From: Streptomyces sp. NBC_00576
Lineage (GTDB): Bacteria; Actinomycetota; Actinomycetes; Streptomycetales; Streptomycetaceae
Length of the DNA stretch: 64,000 nucleotides
Direction: 5' to 3'
NCBI RefSeq assembly: GCF_036345175.1
Contig: NZ_CP107780.1
Span: 7,750,001 to 7,814,000, forward strand
The position numbers and the translations under genes are program-made. The notes under the pieces are model-generated. The model did not search any database. It was not told the origin of the DNA and saw only the letters and a list, made by a program, of their open reading frames with translations. Shown piece by piece: positions 25,256-33,028 of the stretch. Every line of letters starts with the position of its first letter. Positions within the stretch are counted from its first letter, which is position 1.

Positions 25256-25704
25256 TCCGACGGGGAGGTGGCCGGGGCGGCCCGAGCGGCTGCCGACGAC
25301 CGGCGCGCCAGGGCTCTGGGTACCGGGGCAAGCCAGGGCCTGTCCGGCGGATCAGGTCTGCTGGTGCAGCGGTAGTGCCAGGAATTGAGGCCGCCCTGAG
25401 GCCGCTGGTAACGAGGACAGTGCTGTCGACGGGGCTGCACCCCGGCCGGCGCATTTGGGTCGAGGCGCTCGACGTGGTGGTCGTCCGGGTTCGCGGCACG
25501 CGAGAGTGTGGGTCGGGAGTGTGGGCCGGGACAGCGGCCGGTGGGTGCCAGAAGCTGCCCCAAGAGGAAACGGCCCCGAGCGGTCACACTGCCTCGCGCG
25601 TGGTGCTCCGTGGTTGCGGTCGGGACGGTGGGACGGCGGGGCGGTTTGAGACGGGTCTCGTCCAACTGCTTGGGTTACGGGCCGCCGGCAGCTGTGTTCG
25701 GCTG
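25256..25704. other. 449-bp region between fructanase and LysR genes
   Basis: The region lies downstream of both convergent genes, so it needs no promoter. Short frames through it have no family-like sequence. GGCCTGTCCGGCGGATCAGG near 25340 recalls the ends of some actinobacterial IS elements, but no transposase or second end is visible. No clear terminator hairpin was found. Confidence 0.4.
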
Positions 25705-26598
25705 TCACAGGGAGATGGGACCGAGGTCAGCGGCGGTCTGGGCCAGTGCGCGGAGGGTGGGGCCGTCGGCGGTGGATCGCCACGTGAGGGCAAAGTGGAT
25801 GGTGGGGGCGTCGTGAACGGGGAGGAAGACGATGCCGGGGGGACGGTTGTAGCGGGCGGCGATCTCGCCCAGCGGGTGGACGCACTGTCCGGAGGCGACC
25901 AGAGAGAGGATCTCGTGGAAAGTCCGCGCGACGGGCCCGCGCGGGATACGGCGGCCGAGCGGCGTACGCGTGGGGACCATGGTCGTGACCCAGTACTCGG
26001 GGGCGTCGGGGCCGAAGTCGACAACATGGTTGTCGCCGAGGTCTTCCAGTGACGCGGTGCCGCGCTCGGCCAGCGGATGGTCTGCCGCCACGGCGAGTAC
26101 GCGGCCTCCGGTCAGCACGGTCGGGCCGACGGTGAGGTCCGGTTCGGCCACCGGAAGCCACAGCACGTGCGCGTCGTGCTCTCCGGTGCGCAGCGCGCCG
26201 AACGGGTCGCAGCCGTTGATCTCGCCGAACTGGACATCGCTGCCGGGGTGGCGGGAGCGGAAGGCCTCGATGAGGGGGCGCAGTTCGTGGCCGGCATGGC
26301 CGAACACACCCAGATGCAGGGTCTGCCGCGTCGTCCCCGCGCCGGCCGCTTCGGCGCGGGCGAGCCCTTCCCGGAGGAGGTCGACGGCCTGCTGGAGGTC
26401 CTCGCGCAGACGCCGGCCGACCGGGGTCAGGGCGACGCGCCGGCTGGTGCGGTCGAACAGGGCGACGCCGAGGCGCCGTTCCTGCTTGGCGATGGCCTGA
26501 CTGACGCGGGCCTGGGACACATGAAGCCGCTCCGCGGTGCGGCCGAAGTGCAGCTCCTCGGCCAGGGCCAGGAAGATCTCGATGTCACGCAGCTCCAT
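25705..26598 (-). CDS. LysR-family regulator, divergent from the redox gene set
   Basis: A 297-aa LysR-type regulator. The HTH at residues 1-60 reads MELRDIEIFLALAEELHFGR and RLHVSQARVSQAIAKQERRL. The effector domain starts near residue 90 (TLHLGVFGHAGHEL) and contains ADHPLAERGTASLEDLGDNH. The ATG at 26598 fits the family start; three 13-bp repeats lie just upstream. It is divergent from an NTF2-like gene and probably controls the set 26773-30791. The ligand is unknown. Confidence 0.92.
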   Translation of the reverse strand: MELRDIEIFLALAEELHFGRTAERLHVSQARVSQAIAKQERRLGVALFDRTSRRVALTPVGRRLREDLQQAVDLLREGLARAEAAGAGTTRQTLHLGVFGHAGHELRPLIEAFRSRHPGSDVQFGEINGCDPFGALRTGEHDAHVLWLPVAEPDLTVGPTVLTGGRVLAVAADHPLAERGTASLEDLGDNHVVDFGPDAPEYWVTTMVPTRTPLGRRIPRGPVARTFHEILSLVASGQCVHPLGEIAARYNRPPGIVFLPVHDAPTIHFALTWRSTADGPTLRALAQTAADLGPISL

Positions 26599-26599
26599 A

Positions 26600-26638
26600 C
26601 ACAGCCCCCATCCACAGCCCCCATCCACAACCTCCATC
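26600..26638 (-). repeat. Three 13-bp tandem repeats in the LysR leader
   Basis: CACAGCCCCCATC occurs twice in a row (26600-26625) and a third, degenerate copy follows (26626-26638, CACAACCTCCATC). The array ends 2 bp from the LysR start codon, so it lies in the 5' leader. On the coding strand the degenerate copy carries GGAGG, which may act as ribosome site; copy number could affect translation. Confidence 0.85.
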
Positions 26639-26670
26639 CATGCATAACCGTCACATTATGAATAGCCCAA

Positions 26671-26688
26671 GGAACCTTGCATTGTTCC
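26671..26688. promoter_or_regulatory. Inverted repeat, candidate LysR operator
   Basis: GGAAC and GTTCC are separated by 8 bp in the 174-bp divergent region. The spacing and position suit a LysR-type recognition site that would control both the regulator and the NTF2-like gene. No experimental support. Confidence 0.4.
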
Positions 26689-26772
26689 GCTGTCCCGCCC
26701 GCTCGATGCTGGATCCATCACCACCGGACAGGCGGCACACGCCTGACGCACACATGGACGGGGAGGAATCCG

Positions 26773-27219
26773 ATGGGCGACATGCGGGCCATCGCCGATC
26801 GCGTCGAGATAGAGGCGCTGCGAGCCGAGATCACGGACGCGGTGATGATGCGTGACTTCGACCGCGCCGTCTCGCTGTTCACGCCCGAGGGCACCATGCG
26901 CTGGCCGCACATCGACAAGGAGTTCGTCGGCCGCGAGGAGATCCGCGCGGGGATCGAGTGGGGCCAGTCGCTCTGGGAGTTCTTCGTGCAGAACGTCCAC
27001 CCGGGCGTGATCCGGCTGGACGGCGACACCGCGGCCGGCCGGGCGTACATCCAGGAGTTCGGACGGATGCGCGACGGCAGCTCGCACCTGAACTACGCCT
27101 TGTACCACGACCGTTACGAGCGAACCACCGACGGCTGGAAGTTCAGCGAACGCGTCTACGAGGTCCGGTACCTGGACTCCACCCCGCTCCGCGGCTCGGC
27201 GCCGGAGCGCCTCGGCTGA
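26773..27219 (+). CDS. NTF2/SnoaL-like protein
   Basis: A 148-aa cone-fold protein. ATG 26773 follows GGGGAGGAA. Sequence cues are AIADRVEIEALRAEITDAVM, DFDRAVSLFTPEGTMRWPHI and LNYALYHDRYERTTDGWKFS, typical of SnoaL-like polyketide cyclase/dehydratase or ring-hydroxylating beta-subunit folds. The small-molecule substrate cannot be inferred. First gene of a rightward set with a type II NADH dehydrogenase-like flavoprotein and two NAD(P)-binding proteins; likely LysR-controlled. Confidence 0.85.
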   Translation: MGDMRAIADRVEIEALRAEITDAVMMRDFDRAVSLFTPEGTMRWPHIDKEFVGREEIRAGIEWGQSLWEFFVQNVHPGVIRLDGDTAAGRAYIQEFGRMRDGSSHLNYALYHDRYERTTDGWKFSERVYEVRYLDSTPLRGSAPERLG

Positions 27220-27294
27220 TCCGTCCCGCAGGCCGCCACGGCGTGCCAAGTCGACATCTTGCGTGCCAATCCCTGAAAGCGGAGGAAAGAAACC

Positions 27295-28491
27295 ATGGCT
27301 GAGAACACCGAAGTCGTCGTGATCGGCGGCGGTTACGCCGGGGTCATGGCGGCCAACCGGCTGACGCAGCGCGACGACGTGACCGTGACGCTGATCAACT
27401 GCCGTCCGGACTTCGTCGAGCGGATCCGACTGCACCAGCTGGCGGGCGGGACGCACGAGGCCGTCAGCGACTACCGGAAGGTCCTGGGCGAGCGCGTCCG
27501 GCTGGTGGTCGACACCGTGACCCGGATCGACGCGACGGGGCGCGGGGTGGAACTGGCGAGCGGCGACACGGCCGGCTACGACTACCTGATCTACGCGGTG
27601 GGCAGCGGCAGCGCCGACCCGGGCGTGCCCGGAGCTGCCGAGTTCGCCCACCCGATCGCCACGTTCGAGGAGGCGCAGCGGCTGCGGTCGGTCCTCGACG
27701 CCGCTCCCGCCACGGCCCCTGTGCTGGTGGTCGGCGCCGGTCCGACCGGCATCGAGACCGCCGCCGAACTGGCGGAGGCGGGCCGCACCGTGACCCTGGT
27801 CTGCGGCGGGCCGCTCGGGCCCTACCTGCACCCGAACGGGCGCCGCTCGGTCGCCGAGCGGCTGGCCGGCCTCGGTGTGACCGTGCTGCAGGGCCCCGGC
27901 ACGAAGGTCACGGAGGTGACCGGCGACACCGTGCGGCTCGGCGACGGCCGTGAGCTGCCGAGCGAGGTCACCATCTGGACCGCCGGGTTCGGCGTGCCGG
28001 ACCTGGCCGCCCGGAGCGGGCTCAGCACCGACGCCCTGGGTCGCCTGCTCACCGACGAGACCCTGACGAGCGTCGACGACGAGCGGATCGTCGCGGCCGG
28101 GGACTCGGCGGCACCTTCGGACCTGCCGTTCCGGATGAGCTGCCAGGCCGCCGGCCCGCTGGGCGCACACGCCGCCGACACGGTGCTCAGCCGCATCGCG
28201 AGCGAGCGGCCCGCACCGATCGACCTGGGGTTCGTCGGCCAGTGCATCAGCCTGGGGCGCCGCGCGGGCTTCTTCCAGTTCGCCCACAAGGACGACACCG
28301 CCAGGCGGCTCCACCTCGGCGGCCGAACAGGCGCGAAGGTGAAGGAACTCGTGTGCAGGCTCACCGTCAAGCAGCTGGTGGACGAGGCACGCAAGCCCGG
28401 CTCGCACACCTGGGTCAAGGGCGAGCAGGGCCGCCGACTGCTGCGGGCGCAGCGCCGCGAGACGGTGGCCACCGCCGAACAGTCCGCCTGA
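27295..28491 (+). CDS. FAD-dependent NAD(P)H oxidoreductase (NDH-2-like)
   Basis: A 398-aa pyridine nucleotide-disulfide-type flavoprotein. The FAD dinucleotide motif VVIGGGYAGVMAANRL is at the N terminus (residues 6-21), the NAD(P)H motif LVVGAGPTGIETAAELAEAG near 143-162, and the second FAD motif VAAGDSAAP near 264. There is no redox Cys pair. It resembles small NDH-2/AIF-type oxidoreductases that pass electrons from NAD(P)H to quinones or other acceptors. GGAGGAAAG precedes ATG 27295. Second gene of the set. Confidence 0.9.
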   Translation: MAENTEVVVIGGGYAGVMAANRLTQRDDVTVTLINCRPDFVERIRLHQLAGGTHEAVSDYRKVLGERVRLVVDTVTRIDATGRGVELASGDTAGYDYLIYAVGSGSADPGVPGAAEFAHPIATFEEAQRLRSVLDAAPATAPVLVVGAGPTGIETAAELAEAGRTVTLVCGGPLGPYLHPNGRRSVAERLAGLGVTVLQGPGTKVTEVTGDTVRLGDGRELPSEVTIWTAGFGVPDLAARSGLSTDALGRLLTDETLTSVDDERIVAAGDSAAPSDLPFRMSCQAAGPLGAHAADTVLSRIASERPAPIDLGFVGQCISLGRRAGFFQFAHKDDTARRLHLGGRTGAKVKELVCRLTVKQLVDEARKPGSHTWVKGEQGRRLLRAQRRETVATAEQSA

Positions 28492-28639
28492 ACCACGCAC
28501 CGGCAGCCGACGTGGGGCCGCATGCCGATGGTCCTGGCGCACGGCTCGCCCGTGATGTCTTCCCGCGATACGAACCGCGATCATCCACCGCGCAAGATCG
28601 ATTACCGACACACATATGACACGTACTGGGGGTTCAGTC

Positions 28640-29473
28640 ATGATTCTGATCACCGGGGCCACCGGCCTCGTCGGCCGCGAAACCGTCCGCCTCCTGGTTG
28701 AGGCCGGAGCGAAGGTCGCCGCTGTCACCCGCGACCCGCACGCCGAATTCCCTGCGGGTACACAGCTCGTCCACCCCGCGAAGGTTCCCACCGTCGACGG
28801 CGTGGAGGCCATTCTGCTCAGCCCGCGTGCCGCCGGATCCGCCGCTGCCGAGCTGTTGGCCCGTGCCCGCGAGACGGGCGCGGCAAGGGTGGTCGTACTG
28901 TCCTCCGTGACCGTGCGGTACCCGGCTGGGCACGCACGCTTCCGGCAGCAGTTCCACGCGGTCGAGGACATCGCCAAGGGGAGCGGCCTGGACTGGACGA
29001 TCCTGCGCTGCGCCGATTTCGCCGCCAACACCCTGGCCTGGACCGGGCAGATCCAGGCGACCGGAACCGTGCGGGGGGCATACCAGCACGCGAGGACCTC
29101 GACCGTCGACGAGCGTGACATCGCCGCGGTGGCCGCCCTCGCCCTGACCCACCCGCAGCACAGCGGTCAGACGTACCTGCTCACCGGAGAGCAGTCGCTG
29201 AGTCAGCCGGAGAAGGTCGCCGCGCTCGGCGAGGCGCTCGACCGGACACTGTCGTTCGTCGAGGCCGCACCGGACGAGATCCGCCGCGGCATGCTCGCCG
29301 CCGGCCTGCCCGACGAGGTACCCGACCGGCTGCTCGGCTCGCTGGCCGACTACGCCCGCGAAGCCGGGCCCACCACCGACACCGTGCGGCGGCTGCTGGG
29401 CCGCCCGGCACGCACGTACGCCACCTGGGCGCAGGACCACCGTGCCGTCTTCACCGCAGGAGGACCCCGATGA
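28640..29473 (+). CDS. NmrA-like NAD(P)-binding protein
   Basis: A 277-aa atypical SDR. The glycine motif ILITGATGLVGRETVRLL starts at residue 2; the SDR active-site Tyr/Lys pair is not evident, as in NmrA/HSCARG-type proteins and azoreductase-like reductases. Later cues are LDWTILRCADFAANTL and HARTSTVDERDIAAVAALAL. ATG 28640 fits the motif position; a second ATG lies 24 bp upstream. The stop overlaps the next start (ATGA). Function: NAD(P)H sensor or small-molecule reductase. Confidence 0.87.
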   Translation: MILITGATGLVGRETVRLLVEAGAKVAAVTRDPHAEFPAGTQLVHPAKVPTVDGVEAILLSPRAAGSAAAELLARARETGAARVVVLSSVTVRYPAGHARFRQQFHAVEDIAKGSGLDWTILRCADFAANTLAWTGQIQATGTVRGAYQHARTSTVDERDIAAVAALALTHPQHSGQTYLLTGEQSLSQPEKVAALGEALDRTLSFVEAAPDEIRRGMLAAGLPDEVPDRLLGSLADYAREAGPTTDTVRRLLGRPARTYATWAQDHRAVFTAGGPR

Positions 29474-30138
29474 AACTCACGATCGTGGCCGCCACCGGCG
29501 GTATCGGACGGCACCTGGTCGAGCAGGCAGTAGCCGGCGGGCATGACGTCACCGCCGTGGCCCGCCGCCCACGTGAGCTGCCGGACGGCGTCCGGACGGT
29601 CGCCGTCGACCTCACCCGACCCGACATGCGGACGCTCGCCGAAGCGGTACGCGGCGCCGACGCCGTACTGTCCGCGCTCGGCCCGCGAAACCCGCGCGCG
29701 GACGCGGGCATCACCTCGCACGGCACCCGCGCGATAGTCGCGGCGATGCATGCCGAGCACGTCCGGCGGATCATCATCGTCAGCGCCGCACCCGTCGGAC
29801 CGGTGCCGGTGCCTGGCCGGCCGACGCCACCCAGGCACGATCCCGGCGACGGCTTCTTCATGCGCTACCTGGGAGTCCCGTTGACCCGGGCAATGTTCGG
29901 CCGGCATTACGCCGACCTCGCCGTCACCGAGCAGACCCTGCGCGACAGCGGACTGGAATGGACGGTGTCGCGCCCGCCCAAGCTCACCGACAAGCCCCTG
30001 ACCGGCAGGTACCGGACCGCGTGGAACCGCAATATCCGGGGCGGGTTCTCCGTGTCACGCGCCGACGTCGCCCACCACATGCTCGCCATGGTGAACCAGC
30101 CGGACACCATCGAGCAGGTCGTCGGAATCGCGAACTGA
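29470..30138 (+). CDS. NAD(P)H-binding reductase (SDR-like)
   Basis: A 222-aa protein with the N-terminal motif MKLTIVAATGGIGRHLVEQA and later LEWTVSRPPKLTDKPLTGRY, typical of flavin reductase / NAD(P)H-binding domain proteins of the BLVRB-like group. It is translationally coupled to the preceding NmrA-like gene by a 4-bp overlap. Likely reduces a small molecule with NAD(P)H; the substrate is unknown. Confidence 0.88.
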   Translation: MKLTIVAATGGIGRHLVEQAVAGGHDVTAVARRPRELPDGVRTVAVDLTRPDMRTLAEAVRGADAVLSALGPRNPRADAGITSHGTRAIVAAMHAEHVRRIIIVSAAPVGPVPVPGRPTPPRHDPGDGFFMRYLGVPLTRAMFGRHYADLAVTEQTLRDSGLEWTVSRPPKLTDKPLTGRYRTAWNRNIRGGFSVSRADVAHHMLAMVNQPDTIEQVVGIAN

Positions 30139-30284
30139 CGAATACAGGCCACGCACACGACCCGGGCGGCGGGTGGGGAAGCGGGCGACGACCCGCGACG
30201 GTAACCAACAAGGTCAGGAAGATGCCTCGGCCGGCCCGCCCGCCCCTTCGCCGCCCGGGTCATCCATCACGAAAGAACGTGATC

Positions 30285-30791
30285 ATGACGAAGTACGCCC
30301 GTTTCGTCAGCCTCGTATGCGCGGGGCTGTTCGCCGGATTCCTCACTTCGGTCCTTGTCCTGGAACTCTCGCTGCGCAGCTTCGACAGCACCGTCTACAC
30401 CCAGGTCCGGCTGGTCGAACTCGACTCCCTCGACAGACTCGCCGTCGCCACACTCCTGCCGGCGCTGATCGCCACAGCGGTACTGGCCTACCAGACCTAC
30501 CGAACGAAAACCCGATGGTTGACCGTGGCCGCACTCGCCCTCCTGGTCCTCGTCCTCGGTCTCACGCTCATCGTCAACCTGCCCATCAACTCCGACCAGC
30601 TCCGCTGGAACGCCCAGGCCCCGCCCTCCAACTGGACCGACGTACGGGACCGCTGGCAGATCGCCCACGCTGTCCGGACGACGGCCGCGGTCCTCGCCTT
30701 CGCGGTCCTCGCCCTTGCAGCGCCGTTGCCTGGTACACGTCGTTCAAGCTCGCCGAACACCTCGGCGCGGAGGGATCGGCTGCGCGCATGA
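30285..30791 (+). CDS. DUF1772 (anthrone oxygenase-like) membrane protein
   Basis: A 168-aa protein with about four predicted helices (FVSLVCAGLFAGFLTSVLVL; LAVATLLPALIATAVLAYQT; WLTVAALALLVLVLGLTLIV; RTTAAVLAFAVLALAA). The conserved DUF1772 segment INSDQLRWNAQAPPSNWTDV with DRWQIAHAVRT is present. Related fungal proteins are anthrone oxygenases. It closes the redox/SnoaL set and supports a role of the set in oxidising an aromatic or polyketide-like compound. ATG 30285 follows GAAAG. Confidence 0.85.
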   Translation: MTKYARFVSLVCAGLFAGFLTSVLVLELSLRSFDSTVYTQVRLVELDSLDRLAVATLLPALIATAVLAYQTYRTKTRWLTVAALALLVLVLGLTLIVNLPINSDQLRWNAQAPPSNWTDVRDRWQIAHAVRTTAAVLAFAVLALAAPLPGTRRSSSPNTSARRDRLRA

Positions 30792-31411
30792 GGTGAGGGA
30801 GTCCAACGTCAGCGTGTGAGAACAGAGTTGGACTCTCTCGCGACCGCACTCCAGGTAAAGACTAAAGACCGACGACCTGCTGAAGGACTCGCCGCATCTT
30901 GCTCCGCGGCGGCCGACGGTGGGGATCACCCCGCTGCTGGGCCGAGTTGCAGCCGCAGGCGGCTGCCGATGCGGCGAAGCTGCACCGGGACAACGTGAGA
31001 GGGCAAGACGCCGACTGGCTGCGAAATACTAGGGAGCGACGCGACCTTCTTCGCATTTGCCAGCTGCTTCTTCCATGGATTGGGGGTCCCCGTCCATGCG
31101 ATTAGGCAACTTGAGGGATGGAATGGCGTAGGGGGCAATCGAGAGGTATCCGATTCAGAAGTGCGAACGAGTCTGGATCCCTACGTCGTGCCACTCCGGC
31201 AACAGCGGTAACGGCGCGATCTTCTAGTGGCGGACGCCGACTGCCGCGAGGGCCGTCCGTGCACTCGTCGCCGAGAGCAGACAGGCGTGTTTCCGCGCGC
31301 CGAAGCGACGGCGGAGGAGATCGCGGCGGCCGGGCGGCGATGGCATATACGTACATGGACTACGTACTCCTACCGACGTGTCCCTGACACGCGTGCCGTT
31401 TTCTTGCATTC
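30792..31411. other. About 620-bp region without a supportable gene
   Basis: Base composition is less GC-rich here (for example 30836-30880 and 31340-31385). Short frames on both strands lack ribosome sites and family-like sequence. It probably holds the promoter for 31412. I cannot identify a relic. Confidence 0.5.
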
Positions 31412-31816
31412 ATGACGACACCGAGCGTGAAAGCGCGGATGCCGAAGAGTGTCAGGCTGGCGTTGGTGGGGGTATGGGTCCAGGCCGTGCTGAACCTGGC
31501 GGCGGGATTTTTGTTGCTGGCCGTCGTGAACGACGCGGCGGACCACGGCCAGGACGAAGGGGCCGGGCTGCTCCGGTTCCTGGCCGTGCTGTCGCTGCTG
31601 ATCGCCGGGGCGCTTCTGCTGTGCGGCGTTTTCGCGGGCCGGCGGTCGAACGGGATACGTGTCACGGTCGTCGTCATCGAGACGCTGAGCCTGCTGATCG
31701 GTGTGCTGGGCCTGCTTCAGGGAGGCGGCGTCTCGGTTCTCCCGGGCATCGTCTTCGCCCTCGCCGTGCTGCGGGGCTTCAGCACCGTGGAAGCCAGGAA
31801 CTGGTTCGACCGATGA
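31412..31816 (+). CDS. Small four-helix membrane protein
   Basis: A 134-aa protein, family not recognised. It has about four predicted helices: LALVGVWVQAVLNLAAGFLL, LLRFLAVLSLLIAGALLLCG, VTVVVIETLSLLIGVLGLL and ISVLPGIVFALAVLRG-like near the C terminus. Similar small hypothetical proteins are common in Streptomyces. No strong ribosome site precedes the ATG. Its stop overlaps a downstream small frame (ATGA). Coding is supported by length, third-position GC and helix pattern; function is unknown. Confidence 0.7.
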   Translation: MTTPSVKARMPKSVRLALVGVWVQAVLNLAAGFLLLAVVNDAADHGQDEGAGLLRFLAVLSLLIAGALLLCGVFAGRRSNGIRVTVVVIETLSLLIGVLGLLQGGGVSVLPGIVFALAVLRGFSTVEARNWFDR

Positions 31817-31989
31817 GATACGTACCGAGGCGCATACCCGGGCGGAAGGACTCCGTCGTGTCTGTCGTCGCGGCCCTCGCCGTGGGCGCACCGGGCTCCC
31901 AGCCGACGGACATCTACCCGACAAACCTCAACCCGACGCCCGACCACAGCTTCGACCTCGACGACATCTTCAGCTCTCCCACGCCCTGA
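31813..31989 (+). CDS. Possible 58-aa coupled small protein
   Basis: A 58-codon frame starts with an ATG overlapping the stop of the membrane protein gene. The sequence runs from a basic start (MRYVPRRIPGRK) through a short hydrophobic piece (VVSVVAALAVGA) to an acidic, Asp/Pro-rich tail (HSFDLDDIFSSPTP). The ATGA overlap is the main argument; I do not recognise a family. It may be chance. Confidence 0.35.
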   Translation: MRYVPRRIPGRKDSVVSVVAALAVGAPGSQPTDIYPTNLNPTPDHSFDLDDIFSSPTP

Positions 31990-32038
31990 GTCCCTTCGCC
32001 GGGTCCGGGCGTGCATCGACCTCTTCACCACATCAACG

Positions 32039-32068
32039 GGCCCTGCCGCAAGTCCGGTTCGCAGGGCC
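32039..32068. terminator. Weak hairpin upstream of the secreted protein gene
   Basis: GGCCCTGC (32039-32046) pairs with GCAGGGCC (32061-32068) across a 14-nt loop. It lies between two genes in the same direction and could end the upstream transcript or act in the 5' leader. Low support. Confidence 0.3.
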
Positions 32069-32094
32069 GCCCGACCTCACCTTGGGGGAATCAC

Positions 32095-32952
32095 ATGCGT
32101 ATACACACTGCGCCCACCGTCCTTTCCTGCGCCGTCGTACTCTCGGCGCTCGTTCTTCCGGGCGCAGCCCAGGCAGCGGAGCACCCTGGGGCGGCGACGG
32201 ATCTCAGAGCCTTCGCCTCGCGGAGCGTCCAGCCGCAGGACGCGCTGGGCGGCACCACATTCAAGAACGGAGTCGTCAACAAGGGCAAAGACATCGTTCT
32301 CGGCGTAACGGGCAAGAAGGCCGTTCCCGTCACGTTCACCGCCTTCGACGAGGAAGGCGTAGCCATCACCCAGGCGTTCCTGTGGCAGGGCACCGACAGT
32401 TCGAGCACGGACACCATCACCGGCGGCCTGGAGTCGGACAACTACCCCGTCTGCACGGAGACGACGGTCCAGGACGGCTACAGCTACAGCTGCAAGACGG
32501 TCTTCACCATCGACCCCGCGGTCGACTTCAAGGACGGCAACGGCACCGCGGGGGTCTGGAAGCTCTTCCTGGGCGCCTACGACCTCTACGCGAACGCCAG
32601 TTACGACGACGACGTCGCCAGGACCAGCATCAAGCGTGCCGCCGCGCTGACCGTCAATGCCTCCCCGGAGCCGGTGAAGAAGGGCAAGACCATCACGGTC
32701 ACCGGCAAACTGACTCGCGCCGACTGGACCACGGGGAAGTCCTCGGGGTACGGGAACCAGCCGGTGAAGTTGCAGTTCCGCAAGAATGGCACCAGCACCT
32801 ACACCACCCTCAAGACGGTCAGGACCAGCAGAACCGGCGCCTTGAGCACCACCACCAAGGCCGGCTCCGACGGCTTCTACCGCTTCGTGTTCGCCGGCAC
32901 CTTCACGACCGGCTCCGCGACGGCGCCCCACGACTTCATCGACGTCAGGTAG
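32095..32952 (+). CDS. Secreted protein of unknown function
   Basis: A 285-aa exported protein. ATG 32095 follows GGGGGAA and opens a standard Sec signal (CAVVLSALVLPGAAQA, cleavage near residue 26). The mature part looks all-beta: FKNGVVNKGKDIVLGVTGKK in the first half and an Ig-like second half with EPVKKGKTITVTGKLTRADW and VKLQFRKNGTSTYTTLKTV. That second half resembles repeat domains in other actinobacterial surface proteins. A Cys pair in the middle could form a disulfide. No enzymatic motif is seen. Confidence 0.8.
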   Translation: MRIHTAPTVLSCAVVLSALVLPGAAQAAEHPGAATDLRAFASRSVQPQDALGGTTFKNGVVNKGKDIVLGVTGKKAVPVTFTAFDEEGVAITQAFLWQGTDSSSTDTITGGLESDNYPVCTETTVQDGYSYSCKTVFTIDPAVDFKDGNGTAGVWKLFLGAYDLYANASYDDDVARTSIKRAAALTVNASPEPVKKGKTITVTGKLTRADWTTGKSSGYGNQPVKLQFRKNGTSTYTTLKTVRTSRTGALSTTTKAGSDGFYRFVFAGTFTTGSATAPHDFIDVR

Positions 32953-33028
32953 GCAGCTTCCCGGCCGAGACCGCGGTGGCCGGTTCGCAGAGGCTCACCG
33001 GTCACCGCCGAGGGCACCTGGAGCAGGC

